A stretch of 64,000 nt of DNA from Chthoniobacterales bacterium (GTDB taxonomy: Bacteria > Verrucomicrobiota > Verrucomicrobiia > Chthoniobacterales > JACTMZ01), in NCBI GenBank assembly GCA_021463515.1, contig JAJTYZ010000112.1, positions 1 through 64,000 on the forward strand. Reading direction: 5' to 3'. The position numbers and the translations under genes were made by a program. The notes under the pieces were generated by a model. That model was not told where the DNA came from and did not search any database. It worked only from the letters and a program-made list of their open reading frames with translations. Shown piece after piece: positions 51,072 through 59,422 of this stretch (within the stretch, counting starts at the first letter, position 1; every line of letters begins with the position of its first letter).

Positions 51072-52014
51072 AGCGCTTCCTCATCCCGAGAGTAATAAAG
51101 CAACATCCTCCGAGCACTCACGAAAAGTCCTCATTCTCGGCGCGAAAGGTCGCCTAGGAGCTGCACTTACCCGAGCCTATGCCAACGATTCCAATGTGAT
51201 AGCTTGGAGCCGAGAGAAGGCAAACTTTGAAAACCCCAGTGCCGTCGCCGCAGCTGTGCGAAAATCCGAAGCAGAGATTGTCATCAACTGCGCGGCACTC
51301 ACCAATGTGGACACCTGCGAAGAGAAGCAAGAATTGGCGGAAGTAGTGAACGCACGCACTCCTACGGCTGTCGCTCAAGCCTGTGCAGAAATAAGAGCAC
51401 GGATGATTCACATCAGCACCGACTATGTTTTCGATGGAAAGAGCAACGTGCCTTACACCGAGGATGACGAAACGGCACCCCTTTCCTGGTATGGCAAAAC
51501 AAAGCGAGAAGGAGAGTGCAGAGTGCTTGCTGCCGCCGCCAACCATGCTGTCGTACGAGTCTCCTGGATTTTTGGCCCCGATCGCGATTCTTTCGTGGAT
51601 AAAGCACTTCAGCTCGCACTGCGCGGAGAACCCATTCGTGCGGTGGCTGACAAATGGAGTTCACCCACTTACACGCTCGATGCCGCCGAAGCCCTCCGCG
51701 CTCTCTTCGATCCTTTTGCGCCTGGCGGAGTGTATCATTTGAGCAATCACGGCAAATGCAGTTGGCGCAATTGGGCACAACAGGCGATTGATGCGGCCCT
51801 CGCTCTTGGGATTCCCATGAAATCCCGCCACGTGGAACCGCAAAAACTTTCCGAACTTGCCGTCATGACAGCACCACGCCCAATCCACACCGTTCTGTCC
51901 TGCAAACGCCTTGAGGCACTTCTTGGCACGCCGTTACGAGGATGGCAAGAAGCGGTGGCGGACTATATTCGACTCCTGCGAGATAGTGGACGACTCCCTG
52001 TGAAAGACGCGTAA
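51064..52014 (+). CDS. rmlD: dTDP-4-dehydrorhamnose reductase-like protein
   Basis: 316 residues from ATG 51064-51066, overlapping the TetR stop. The cofactor loop is KVLILGAKGRLGAALTRAY, then EIVINCAALTNVDTCEEKQE, MIHISTDYVFDGKSNVPY, and the catalytic Y-x-x-x-K in LSWYGKTKREGE. Overall it is closer to canonical RmlD than the paralogue at 16554. It completes dTDP-L-rhamnose formation by reducing the 4-keto group, though rmlA and rmlB are not in view. Coupling to a TetR gene is unusual for this enzyme. Confidence 0.88.
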   Translation: MREALPHPESNKATSSEHSRKVLILGAKGRLGAALTRAYANDSNVIAWSREKANFENPSAVAAAVRKSEAEIVINCAALTNVDTCEEKQELAEVVNARTPTAVAQACAEIRARMIHISTDYVFDGKSNVPYTEDDETAPLSWYGKTKREGECRVLAAAANHAVVRVSWIFGPDRDSFVDKALQLALRGEPIRAVADKWSSPTYTLDAAEALRALFDPFAPGGVYHLSNHGKCSWRNWAQQAIDAALALGIPMKSRHVEPQKLSELAVMTAPRPIHTVLSCKRLEALLGTPLRGWQEAVADYIRLLRDSGRLPVKDA

Positions 52015-52095
52015 AAAAGCGGCAGCAGCGTGCCGCGGCTACAAAGCGAGAGAGAAGTATCAGGTGAATAGTTTCCATCCATGCAATGTGCTTGG

Positions 52096-52162
52096 TCAGG
52101 GGGCATGGGCGTCTCGCCCGTGTGCGTTTTTAAATCACAGGCGAGACGCCTGTGCTCCCTGA
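52096..52162. repeat. Long imperfect inverted repeat (REP/BIME-like) between convergent genes
   Basis: The left arm begins TCAGGGGGCATGGGCGTCTC (52096-52123). The right arm is TCACAGGCGAGACGCCTGTG then CTCCCTGA (52135-52162). Their reverse complements agree at most of 28 positions, with an 11-base loop. Each arm also contains a smaller palindrome around GGCGTCTCGCC. Related halves occur at 37525 and 45395. It lies between the rmlD-like gene and the methyltransferase, and probably folds as a bidirectional terminator. Confidence 0.8.
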
Positions 52163-52164
52163 TT

Positions 52165-53040
52165 TTATCCTTTACGAACTCTCCACGCAATCGCGCCGCG
52201 TGGAATCTCGGGAACATTCTCCCCAGGTTCTATAACTAATCGTTCTCCTCGCAATATCTCCACACACACTTGCCGTAAATCACGCGCTGTCCACGCTGCA
52301 AAATTGCACGAAACCAAAAGCCAGCCACCACGTTCTAAAAGATTAAAGCAACCGCGCAACGCCTCCGGCAAATCACGCGTCAGCCGAAACGTATTCCGTC
52401 CACCACGCCCAAATGTTGGCGGGTCGAGCACAATCAAATCGAAGGACTCTCCCCGGCGCACAAGCCGAGGAATAATTTTCATCGCATCCTCCGCAATAAA
52501 ACGATGACCACTGGAAGTATGGAGGTCATTAAGAGCAAAGTTCTCACGTGCCCGTGCAAGGTGGCTTTTCGCAGCATCAACGCTCAATGTTTTGCCGCCA
52601 CCCAATGCCGCACAGACAGAAAAACTTCCTGTGTAGGCAAAAAGATTAAGGGTTCGAGCCGGTTGAAGGGTACGCACCCAATGACGATTTCTACGTTGAT
52701 CGAGAAAAAGGCCGGAGGAATAGCCTCCCGCAGGTTCGACATAATAGGCCACGCCCCATTCTTTCACTCCCAATTTTCCTGGTGTCTCCCCCGCAACAAC
52801 CTTAGTCGCTTGTTGCCCTGCGGCATCTTTTGACAGCCCACGTGCCAACCATCCCCTCGGCTCAAAGCCAAAGCGTTCACGAAGCGATTTACGAAAATCC
52901 CACGCATCAAGGCGCAATCCGCTCCACACCACCCAATCCCCATAGCGATCCAACCACCCATCCCTCGCCGTTCCCAGGCGATGGGCCGTCGTTTCCTCTC
53001 GCCCAAATTGCTCCCATCGTTCCGTGCTAATCCAATCCAT
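52165..53040 (-). CDS. RlmI-like class I SAM-dependent rRNA methyltransferase
   Basis: 291 residues. The C-terminal catalytic half matches the RlmI/RlmK-like group: LFLDQRRNRHWVRTLQPART, NLFAYTGSFSVCAALGGGKT (SAM motif I), LSVDAAKSHLARARENFALN, FDLIVLDPPTFGRGGRNTF (D-P-P-x-F catalytic loop) and GGWLLVSCNFAAW. Family members methylate a cytosine or guanine in 23S rRNA. The N-terminal 100 residues would be the RNA-binding part. The start is 67 bp from the divergent ATPase gene. Confidence 0.82.
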   Translation of the reverse strand: MDWISTERWEQFGREETTAHRLGTARDGWLDRYGDWVVWSGLRLDAWDFRKSLRERFGFEPRGWLARGLSKDAAGQQATKVVAGETPGKLGVKEWGVAYYVEPAGGYSSGLFLDQRRNRHWVRTLQPARTLNLFAYTGSFSVCAALGGGKTLSVDAAKSHLARARENFALNDLHTSSGHRFIAEDAMKIIPRLVRRGESFDLIVLDPPTFGRGGRNTFRLTRDLPEALRGCFNLLERGGWLLVSCNFAAWTARDLRQVCVEILRGERLVIEPGENVPEIPRGAIAWRVRKG

Positions 53041-53107
53041 AATGTTCGCGCATCATGCCGCAGTTTTTCCATTCCGCCAAACCGATCATCACGATAACAT
53101 CCCGTTT

Positions 53108-55471
53108 ATGAATTCCTCCATTTACGAAAAACTTGGGCAATTTTATCTCGGGTGTGAAATGGAGCCGGATGGCAAACGCTCGGATCGGCCCCTGCTTTAC
53201 GATTCCCGGGATATGACAACTCACGGCGTTTGCGTGGGAATGACGGGCAGTGGTAAAACCGGGCTTTGCCTTGCGTTGCTCGAAGAAGCGGCGATGGATG
53301 GCATCCCTGCGTTGATTGTGGATCCGAAGGGCGATCTGGGAAATTTGGCTCTCACATTTCCACAAATGCGAGGCGAAGATTTTGCGCCATGGATCAATGA
53401 GGAAGATGCGCGAAAGGCGGGTGTCAATATGGAAGCCTTTGCGGAGCGCGAAGCAGAAAAATGGAAAGCGGGTCTCGCGGATTGGGGGCAAACTCCCGAA
53501 CGCATTGCGGCTCTTCGCGAGAAAGCGGACATTGCAATTTTTACTCCAGGCAGCACAGCGGGGATTCCGCTTTCTCTTCTTCGTTCATTTGCCGCGCCGG
53601 ACAAATCGCTCACTGACGATCCGGAGCTTCTCGCCGAGCGCATTCAAAGCACCACCGCCGGCCTTCTTGCGCTCCTTGGTATTGATGCCGATCCACTCCG
53701 TAGCCGTGAGTACAGTTTGCTCGCCGCCATTCTTCAAGACGCCTGGTCAAAAGAAAATTCTCCAGACCTTGCCGAACTCATTAGCCTCGTTCAAAACCCA
53801 CCCTTCGCCACTATTGGGGTACTTGCTCTCGAAGATTTTTTTCCGGCAAAGCAGCGCACAGGTCTCATTCTCGCTCTCAACAATCTCCTCGCCTCCCCCG
53901 GTTTTTCCGCATGGCGCGAAGGGCAGCCTCTCGATATCGCCTCCCTCCTGCACACCTCCACGGGCAAACCACGCCTCGCTATTTTGAGTATTGCGCATCT
54001 CTCCGATGCCGAACGCATGTTTTTCGTCACCACCCTGCTCCAAGAACTCATTGCTTGGATGCGGCGTCAGCCGGGAACGCCCTCGCTCCGCGCCTTGTTT
54101 TACATGGATGAAATTTTTGGCTATCTCCCTCCCATTGCTAATCCGCCTTCCAAAGGCCCGCTGCTTCTCCTTCTCAAACAGGCTCGCGCCTTCGGCCTCG
54201 GCCTCCTTTTTGCCACACAGAATCCAGCCGATCTTGATTATAAAGCTCTCTCCAACTGCGGAACATGGTTTATCGGACGCCTCCAAACCGACCGTGACAA
54301 ACAACGCGTCCTCGAAGGTCTCGAATCCGCAAGCGCGGGTGCCGGAGCAAACCGCACGGCACTTACGTCGCTGCTTGAGGGGTTAGGCAAACGCATCTTT
54401 CTCCTCAACAGCATCCATCTTACCGCCCCCGTTACATTTCAAACACGTTGGACCATGAGCTACCTGCGCGGACCGCTCACACGCGATCAAATCCGCACGC
54501 TGACAGACCCTATTCGCCCTGCGGTTTCCATCGAAAATGAACCGCCTACCCGCGAAAGGGCTGCTACTACCGACGATATTGCCACCTCTCCCGAGCCACC
54601 AACAGTCGAATCCGGCATCTGGCAACTTGTCACCGACGCCACAGCGACAACGCTCTTTCCATCTCTCGGCTTTAAAGCCCGTGCCACATTTTCCAGCCGC
54701 CGCCCTATCGCTGACGCCACCGCCGATGTTCTCATCAGCATTCCGTTAGGCCCGAAGGATTCTCCTGCGTGGAAAAACGCTGTTGTCGCCGGATCGTTCG
54801 ATGCCGCCAAATCTCCTGTTGCTCACGGAGGTGCTCTATTTGCCGACGCTCCCGTTGCCCTTCTTTCGACAGCATCCCATGGCACATGGAAAATGGACGC
54901 CCGACAACAGCTCGAAGACTCTCTTGAAATTACCGTTTTGCGCTTCGATAAAACAATCGGTACTCCCTTTGAAAACGAAATAGACTTCCGTCGCCGCCTC
55001 GAACAAGGAGCCCGCGAACAACGTGATGCGGAAGTCCATCGCCTCCGCGAAAAATACGCCACCAAATCTTCGGCGGCTGCGGCAAAAATTGCCCGCCTTC
55101 GTGAGACTGTCGCTCAGCAACAATCCCAAGCAACCGCTGCGAAACTTCAAACCGCCATTAGCTTTGGAACTACGATTCTTGGAGCACTCTTCGGCGGGAA
55201 AAAACTCGGTGTGGGCAACATCACCCGCGCCGGAACAGCCGCCCGTGGCGTCACCCGTGTGATGAAAGAATCCTCCGATGTCGGCACCGCCCAAGAGCGA
55301 CTTGCCGCCGCCCAAGCGGACGCCGAGGCCATTGAAAATGAAATCCAATCCCTCCTCGCCAACATCCCTTCACCCTCCGACGTCGCCAGCATTCCCGTGG
55401 AAACCCTCCGCCTCAAACTCGCTCCCGCCACCCTCCGCATCGAATCCTCCGGCATCCTCTGGGTAGGTTAA
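53108..55471 (+). CDS. HerA-like/DUF853-type P-loop ATPase
   Basis: 787 residues from ATG 53108-53110 (MNSSIYEKLGQFYLGCEMEP); the longer frame to 53024 adds nothing conserved. Walker A is GMTGSGKTGLCLALLEEA (44 onward), then GIPALIVDPKGDLGNLAL. Walker B is near SLRALFYMDEIFGYLPPIAN, and a sensor-like LGLLFATQNPADLDYKAL follows, all as in HerA/FtsK-type hexameric ATPases. From about 640 on there is a long Ala/Arg/Glu-rich coiled coil (EVHRLREKYATKSSAAAAKI) around a Gly-rich hydrophobic segment (AISFGTTILGALFGGKKLGV). It may move DNA or protein. No NurA nuclease is adjacent. Confidence 0.8.
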   Translation: MNSSIYEKLGQFYLGCEMEPDGKRSDRPLLYDSRDMTTHGVCVGMTGSGKTGLCLALLEEAAMDGIPALIVDPKGDLGNLALTFPQMRGEDFAPWINEEDARKAGVNMEAFAEREAEKWKAGLADWGQTPERIAALREKADIAIFTPGSTAGIPLSLLRSFAAPDKSLTDDPELLAERIQSTTAGLLALLGIDADPLRSREYSLLAAILQDAWSKENSPDLAELISLVQNPPFATIGVLALEDFFPAKQRTGLILALNNLLASPGFSAWREGQPLDIASLLHTSTGKPRLAILSIAHLSDAERMFFVTTLLQELIAWMRRQPGTPSLRALFYMDEIFGYLPPIANPPSKGPLLLLLKQARAFGLGLLFATQNPADLDYKALSNCGTWFIGRLQTDRDKQRVLEGLESASAGAGANRTALTSLLEGLGKRIFLLNSIHLTAPVTFQTRWTMSYLRGPLTRDQIRTLTDPIRPAVSIENEPPTRERAATTDDIATSPEPPTVESGIWQLVTDATATTLFPSLGFKARATFSSRRPIADATADVLISIPLGPKDSPAWKNAVVAGSFDAAKSPVAHGGALFADAPVALLSTASHGTWKMDARQQLEDSLEITVLRFDKTIGTPFENEIDFRRRLEQGAREQRDAEVHRLREKYATKSSAAAAKIARLRETVAQQQSQATAAKLQTAISFGTTILGALFGGKKLGVGNITRAGTAARGVTRVMKESSDVGTAQERLAAAQADAEAIENEIQSLLANIPSPSDVASIPVETLRLKLAPATLRIESSGILWVG

Positions 55472-55529
55472 TGTTCCGCATGTCTTTGATGGGCCAACGT
55501 AACGAGGGCATTAACGCCCAGAAAAAAGC

Positions 55530-55793
55530 TCACGGAAAGCCCTCCAAAAGTGCCCGTACCATGTCACTGGTAACCGGCTCCGCACCCCGATGCGCCTTGG
55601 TCACACGAAGTCCCGTCGCTGGATCTGTTATATATTTTTTAACCCGCTTTTGCGGCATTTCTGGCGTCAGCACCACCGAACCACCATGCACCAAGCACTG
55701 AAACCTAGTGCCTGGTGTCAAGTGCAGCCGACTCCGCACTAGCCGTGGCAGGACAACTTAGCCCTTACGGGAAAGAGTGGTTATCACGCCCAT
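55530..55793 (-). pseudogene. VapB/AbrB-type antitoxin gene with a nonsense mutation
   Basis: From ATG 55791-55793 the frame reads MGVITTLSRKG, then TAA at 55758-55760 where family members have Gln (K-G-Q-V-V-L-P), then VVLPRLVRSRLHLTPGTRFQ and LVHGGSVVLTPEMPQKRVKK to the stop at 55530. It is a SpoVT/AbrB-fold antitoxin of 87 residues interrupted only at codon 12. Reinitiation at GTG 55737-55739 would lose the first swapped-hairpin strand. The start is 6 bp after the end of a VapC fragment. No intact toxin follows. Confidence 0.72.
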
Positions 55794-55799
55794 GGGACA

Positions 55800-56070
55800 C
55801 TATGAGGAGAGTATTAGAAAAATGGTCGCTGGGCCGCCGGGAACCAGTGAGGCAGCTATCCCTGAATCGAAAGTCGCGAAACGTGTGCCGCACTTAACGG
55901 CGAGAGCCAGAAGGTAAAGGTCGGTAAGGTGTTGGGATGCCGGGAGTTTGGGAAAAAATCGGGGGCCCGAAAGAGAAAGCTCATCCGGCCAGAATTGATG
56001 CCCCGGAGCCGCCTTCATCGCATTTAAAAGCCTCCGTGCCTCGTCGGTTGATCTCGGACCATATGGGGCA
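55800..56070 (-). pseudogene. VapC/PIN-domain toxin remnant (C-terminal part)
   Basis: Only the last third or so of a PIN-domain RNase is recognisable: GPRSTDEARRLLNAMKAAPG, then HQFWPDELSLSGPRFFPKLP, then QHLTDLYLLALAVKCGTRFA and TFDSGIAASLVPGG, with the last conserved Asp cluster (TDLYLLALA; ATFDSGI). The N-terminal half with the first catalytic Asp (normally M-x-x-x-D-T-N) is missing. Upstream frames up to 56231 contain stops and nothing recognisable. It is a dead toxin tail next to a dead antitoxin, in the reverse of the usual vapB-vapC order. Confidence 0.65.
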
Positions 56071-56231
56071 ATCTATTGCTTTATGGGTAGGGTGCAAGGC
56101 TATGATGATGGCATATCCAACTTTCCTCTTGAAATTCTTCGCCTCAAATCTCCCGAGATTTTTTGAAGGGCCTGACATTTTTTGCAGAGTCCACTGGACG
56201 TTGTGAGGCGGGCGGATTAGGGAAGGAGGCT
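56071..56231. other. Gene-free stretch after the toxin-antitoxin debris
   Basis: With the fragments around it this makes about 440 bases (55794-56231) without an intact gene. On the plus strand it ends in GGAAGGAGGC, the ribosome-binding site of the SMP-30 gene. I see no clear promoter. Confidence 0.4.
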
Positions 56232-57113
56232 ATGAAATCTTTTAAGGCAGAGTGTGTGCTTCCAGCGCAGGCGATGTTGGGAGAAGGAGCGCGGTGGTTT
56301 TCCAACGAACAACGGCTGTATTGGGTGGATATTTTACGCTGTGAAGTTCACCGATTTAATCCGGCAACTGGACGCGATGAAATGCGAAAGACACCATGTC
56401 ATGTCTCGATGGTGCAACCAACGACACAGGGCGATTTAGTTTTAGCAACGCGAGATGGCATCGCCCGTATGGATTTTGAAAGCGGACAGTTTACCCCCCT
56501 TAACGATCCAGAAACTGACTTGCCGGGCAATCGTTTTAATGACGGCAAGCCCGACCCACGAGGGCGGTTGTTTGTGGGATCGTTGGCCTACGATGGCTCC
56601 GATAAAATGGCGAACCTCTGGCGTATCGAACCGGATTTGAGTTTTACAAAGCTGATTGACCATGTGGGAAATTCCAACGGCCTTGGATGGTCGCCGGATG
56701 AAAAAACTTTTTATTGGACGGACACCAAAACAGGCTGTGTCTTTGCCTTCGATTACGATGTGGCCACGGGAGATATTTACAATCGCCGCATCGCGGTGCA
56801 GGTAGATAAAGCCATTGGACGTCCCGATGGATTAGCCGTGGATGAAGAAGGATTTCTTTGGACGGCGCTTTGGGCGGGCGGCGGCGTAGCGCGATGGAAT
56901 CCTGCCACAGGAGCCATGGTCGCCAAGGTGGAATGTCCGGCTCTCAACGTCACGTGCCCGACCTTTGGCGGCGCGGATTTGGATGTACTTTATTTCACCA
57001 CAGCACAATTAGGCCGCGAAGGTGCTGTGGCATCGCCAGAGCCCGAAGCAGGAAATCTTTTCGCGGCCAAAGTCGGTGTCAAAGGGCGTCCGGAATTTTC
57101 CTTCGCGGGATGA
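56232..57113 (+). CDS. SMP-30/gluconolactonase/LRE-family protein
   Basis: 293 residues from ATG 56232, preceded by GGAAGGAGG. This six-bladed beta-propeller family has a divalent-metal site. Its residues are visible as the Glu in AMLGEGARWFSNEQRLYWVD, the Asn in PGNRFNDGKPDPRGRLFVGS, the Asn in GNSNGLGWSPDEKTFYWTDT and the Asp in GRPDGLAVDEEGFLWTALWA. It probably hydrolyses a sugar lactone in an oxidative sugar pathway. The sugar permease and esterase-like genes at 59-64 kb give a carbohydrate context. The longer frame to 56163 lacks homology-like sequence and is not used. Confidence 0.9.
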   Translation: MKSFKAECVLPAQAMLGEGARWFSNEQRLYWVDILRCEVHRFNPATGRDEMRKTPCHVSMVQPTTQGDLVLATRDGIARMDFESGQFTPLNDPETDLPGNRFNDGKPDPRGRLFVGSLAYDGSDKMANLWRIEPDLSFTKLIDHVGNSNGLGWSPDEKTFYWTDTKTGCVFAFDYDVATGDIYNRRIAVQVDKAIGRPDGLAVDEEGFLWTALWAGGGVARWNPATGAMVAKVECPALNVTCPTFGGADLDVLYFTTAQLGREGAVASPEPEAGNLFAAKVGVKGRPEFSFAG

Positions 57114-57310
57114 AATTAAAGGCTTTCTTGGACAACGTAGGCGACTTAATTCCTTCGGTACACTTGACCACCCAAGGATCGAAATCGCTAAACTTCGCGC
57201 AGAAATAAAGCACCGATCGGGGAGCTGTATAAAAGTAATCTTCCTGCTCTCGCCGGAAAGGAGACCCGTGCTATCTCCTACGCAGCCAATACTCCTATCT
57301 CATTTATTTC
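57114..57310 (+). pseudogene. Possible coding remnant with one frameshift
   Basis: One plus-strand frame reads RLNSFGTLDHPRIEIAKLRA then EIKHR. With a one-base shift near 57219 it continues GELYKSNLPALAGKETRAIS then YAANTPISFISEPEWARLL. The amino-acid composition of both parts looks protein-like, and the join falls at H-R-(I)-G-E-L. I do not recognise the family. It could be the tail of a carbohydrate-related gene cut off by the convergent PEP-CTERM gene. Confidence 0.3.
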
Positions 57311-57332
57311 TGAACCGGAGTGGGCGAGATTA

Positions 57333-59270
57333 TTATGCCCGGCGACGGCGGAAGAGGAAAATGCCCAAGGTTCCACCAAGGGCGAGCAGGGCGACGGTGC
57401 CCGGCTCGGGAATGGCGACGGTATCGAGCCAGACGCGATTGGAATCGTAATTGATTTGAAATGTGTTGCCGCTCAGCACGAAGGTATTTGTAGGAGAAAA
57501 TGCCCCGCTGTTGACCGTTGCAAAGGTGCCGCTCAGAGTTCCGTTTGTGTAAGTGAGCAAATCAATGTCTTCACCAAGCGTAGGCGAATATCCAAGCGTC
57601 AGCTTAAGGTCTCCGTTCAACGTGACAATCGTTCCTGAGTACCCATTGGTGTTCACTACCGATAAGGCATCAAAGGAGCCTCCGGCGAGATGCATCTGGT
57701 AGGTGGAACCTGCATCAAGGGTCAAAGTTCCTTCAATTTTGAGGGCATTCGTCGTGGAATGGCTGGCATCTAGGGTGCCTCCAGCCTGAACCGTGACCGG
57801 AGTGTACATCGTGCCTATGTTGACGTTACCACCACTCCATTGAATCCCCCCGCCAACTTCGCCGCTTCCGGAAAGGGTGGCCCCATCGCGGACATAGAGA
57901 GATTGTATCTCCTTTAATTTTCCATCGAGTTTAAACGATCCGCCTTGAATATCCGTCTTCCCGGCAAAATTCGTTGCACTCCCTGTCCAAACGGCAGCAC
58001 CAGGCCCCGTTTTGATAACGCCATAATACCGATAAGTTCCACCGGAAGAACCTCTGTTGCCAGTAAATGTCAAGGTGCCATCGGTGGAATACTGATGGAT
58101 GTAGATTCCGTTATTTCCAAAACTATCAACGCCAACGGTATAGTCACCAACGCCTTCTTCCATTAGAAAGTAGGCACTGTTTATACTATTCGTACCTCCA
58201 GACAGTGTTCCAGCACCCTGAATTGTCAGGGATTGGGCCGAGACCGCAGCCGTAAGGGCCTGACTTCCGGAAATATAGTAATTTGTATTGGCGTTGCCTC
58301 CCGAAGTCGGAAGAGAGTTTGTCGGAACATTACGAGTGACCAGACCTGTGCCCGTATCGCGTGCTGCAAATCCTGTTTTGGTTCCGTCTGTGACAGTGAC
58401 TCTTCCCGAAAAACTCGTCGTAAGAAACGAATTCCCGACACCGGTCATTACATTGTTAAGCTTTAACGCACTATTCGCAGCAGAAAGATCAATGTTTAAT
58501 GTCTGAGAATAAAACCCTCCTGTTTGAATATTGGTAAAAACCAGCGTTGTTCCATCGCCTCCATTGGAATCTACCACAATGCGATTTTCACCCGCATTAT
58601 TACCCAAGTCAATTTCTCGCCCAACATTGATTGTGGTGGTTCCCGATGCGGCACCGCGGCCTTCAATCACGGCTCCGGAAGTTTGATTAAAGAGAATCTT
58701 GCCTGCGGTGAACGAAGCACCCGCCTCAAGCACAAGTCGGCCGCCGTTTATAGAAAATTGACCCGTAAAAGTATTGCTCCCCCCTAGGGTCAAAGTGCCT
58801 GCGCCAGCTTTGATCAAAGTTTTGGAGGTGGTCTCAGAAATATCTCCCAAGATGGCCAGTTCGCCCGCAACGACGGTGAACGTACTGTTAGCATTCAGCC
58901 TGATATTATTATGAATCTTCTGTACTCCGCTGCTGTAATTGGTGATATTAAGATTAAGATCAAATGAATTCCCCCACAGCTCAAAGTCGCTTGCATTAGC
59001 CGCAAAAGTCAGCGTTCTTACACTCGTCATCGTTGTATTGGTTGCATCCAACCCGATGGATCCGGCAAAGATCAAATCTTCATTGGTGTTCGCTGGTGCC
59101 GAGCCCCCCACCCAATTTGCACCCGTATTCCAGTTGCCATTGGCACCCCCACCATTCCATGTGTGCGTGGCCGCATGAGCTGAAGATAAGGCCATGGCAA
59201 GACTTACAGCGAGGGGTACGAAGCGAATAAAAGAGTGGAGCGAGTTTTCATGATTGGCAAATTTAAGCAC
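57333..59270 (-). CDS. PEP-CTERM autotransporter-associated beta-strand repeat protein
   Basis: 645 residues starting at GTG 59268-59270, with a signal peptide (FIRFVPLAVSLAMALSSAHA). The mature start HTWNGGGANGNWNTGANWVG is a common opening of these beta-helix adhesin-like proteins. Autotransporter-associated repeats (LIKAGAGTLTLGGSNTFTGQ; VIKTGPGAAVWTGSATNFAG; GGTLDASHSTTNALKIEGTL) follow. The C-terminus is a complete PEP-CTERM signal: IPEPGTVALLALGGTLGIFL followed by FRRRRA. The exosortase at 34515 could process it. It should be secreted and surface- or matrix-associated. Confidence 0.92.
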   Translation of the reverse strand: MLKFANHENSLHSFIRFVPLAVSLAMALSSAHAATHTWNGGGANGNWNTGANWVGGSAPANTNEDLIFAGSIGLDATNTTMTSVRTLTFAANASDFELWGNSFDLNLNITNYSSGVQKIHNNIRLNANSTFTVVAGELAILGDISETTSKTLIKAGAGTLTLGGSNTFTGQFSINGGRLVLEAGASFTAGKILFNQTSGAVIEGRGAASGTTTINVGREIDLGNNAGENRIVVDSNGGDGTTLVFTNIQTGGFYSQTLNIDLSAANSALKLNNVMTGVGNSFLTTSFSGRVTVTDGTKTGFAARDTGTGLVTRNVPTNSLPTSGGNANTNYYISGSQALTAAVSAQSLTIQGAGTLSGGTNSINSAYFLMEEGVGDYTVGVDSFGNNGIYIHQYSTDGTLTFTGNRGSSGGTYRYYGVIKTGPGAAVWTGSATNFAGKTDIQGGSFKLDGKLKEIQSLYVRDGATLSGSGEVGGGIQWSGGNVNIGTMYTPVTVQAGGTLDASHSTTNALKIEGTLTLDAGSTYQMHLAGGSFDALSVVNTNGYSGTIVTLNGDLKLTLGYSPTLGEDIDLLTYTNGTLSGTFATVNSGAFSPTNTFVLSGNTFQINYDSNRVWLDTVAIPEPGTVALLALGGTLGIFLFRRRRA

Positions 59271-59422
59271 GTGAATATACGGGATGCAAGAAAATTTTTC
59301 CTAAAATTTTGATGTGGCACAAAATATTTTTTGAGGCTTGATCGCAAGCTTGTGGGAATGTCTCTCAAAATAATCATGACGATACGATACGATTTTATGG
59401 CGCAGATGGGGTGATCGCGGAA

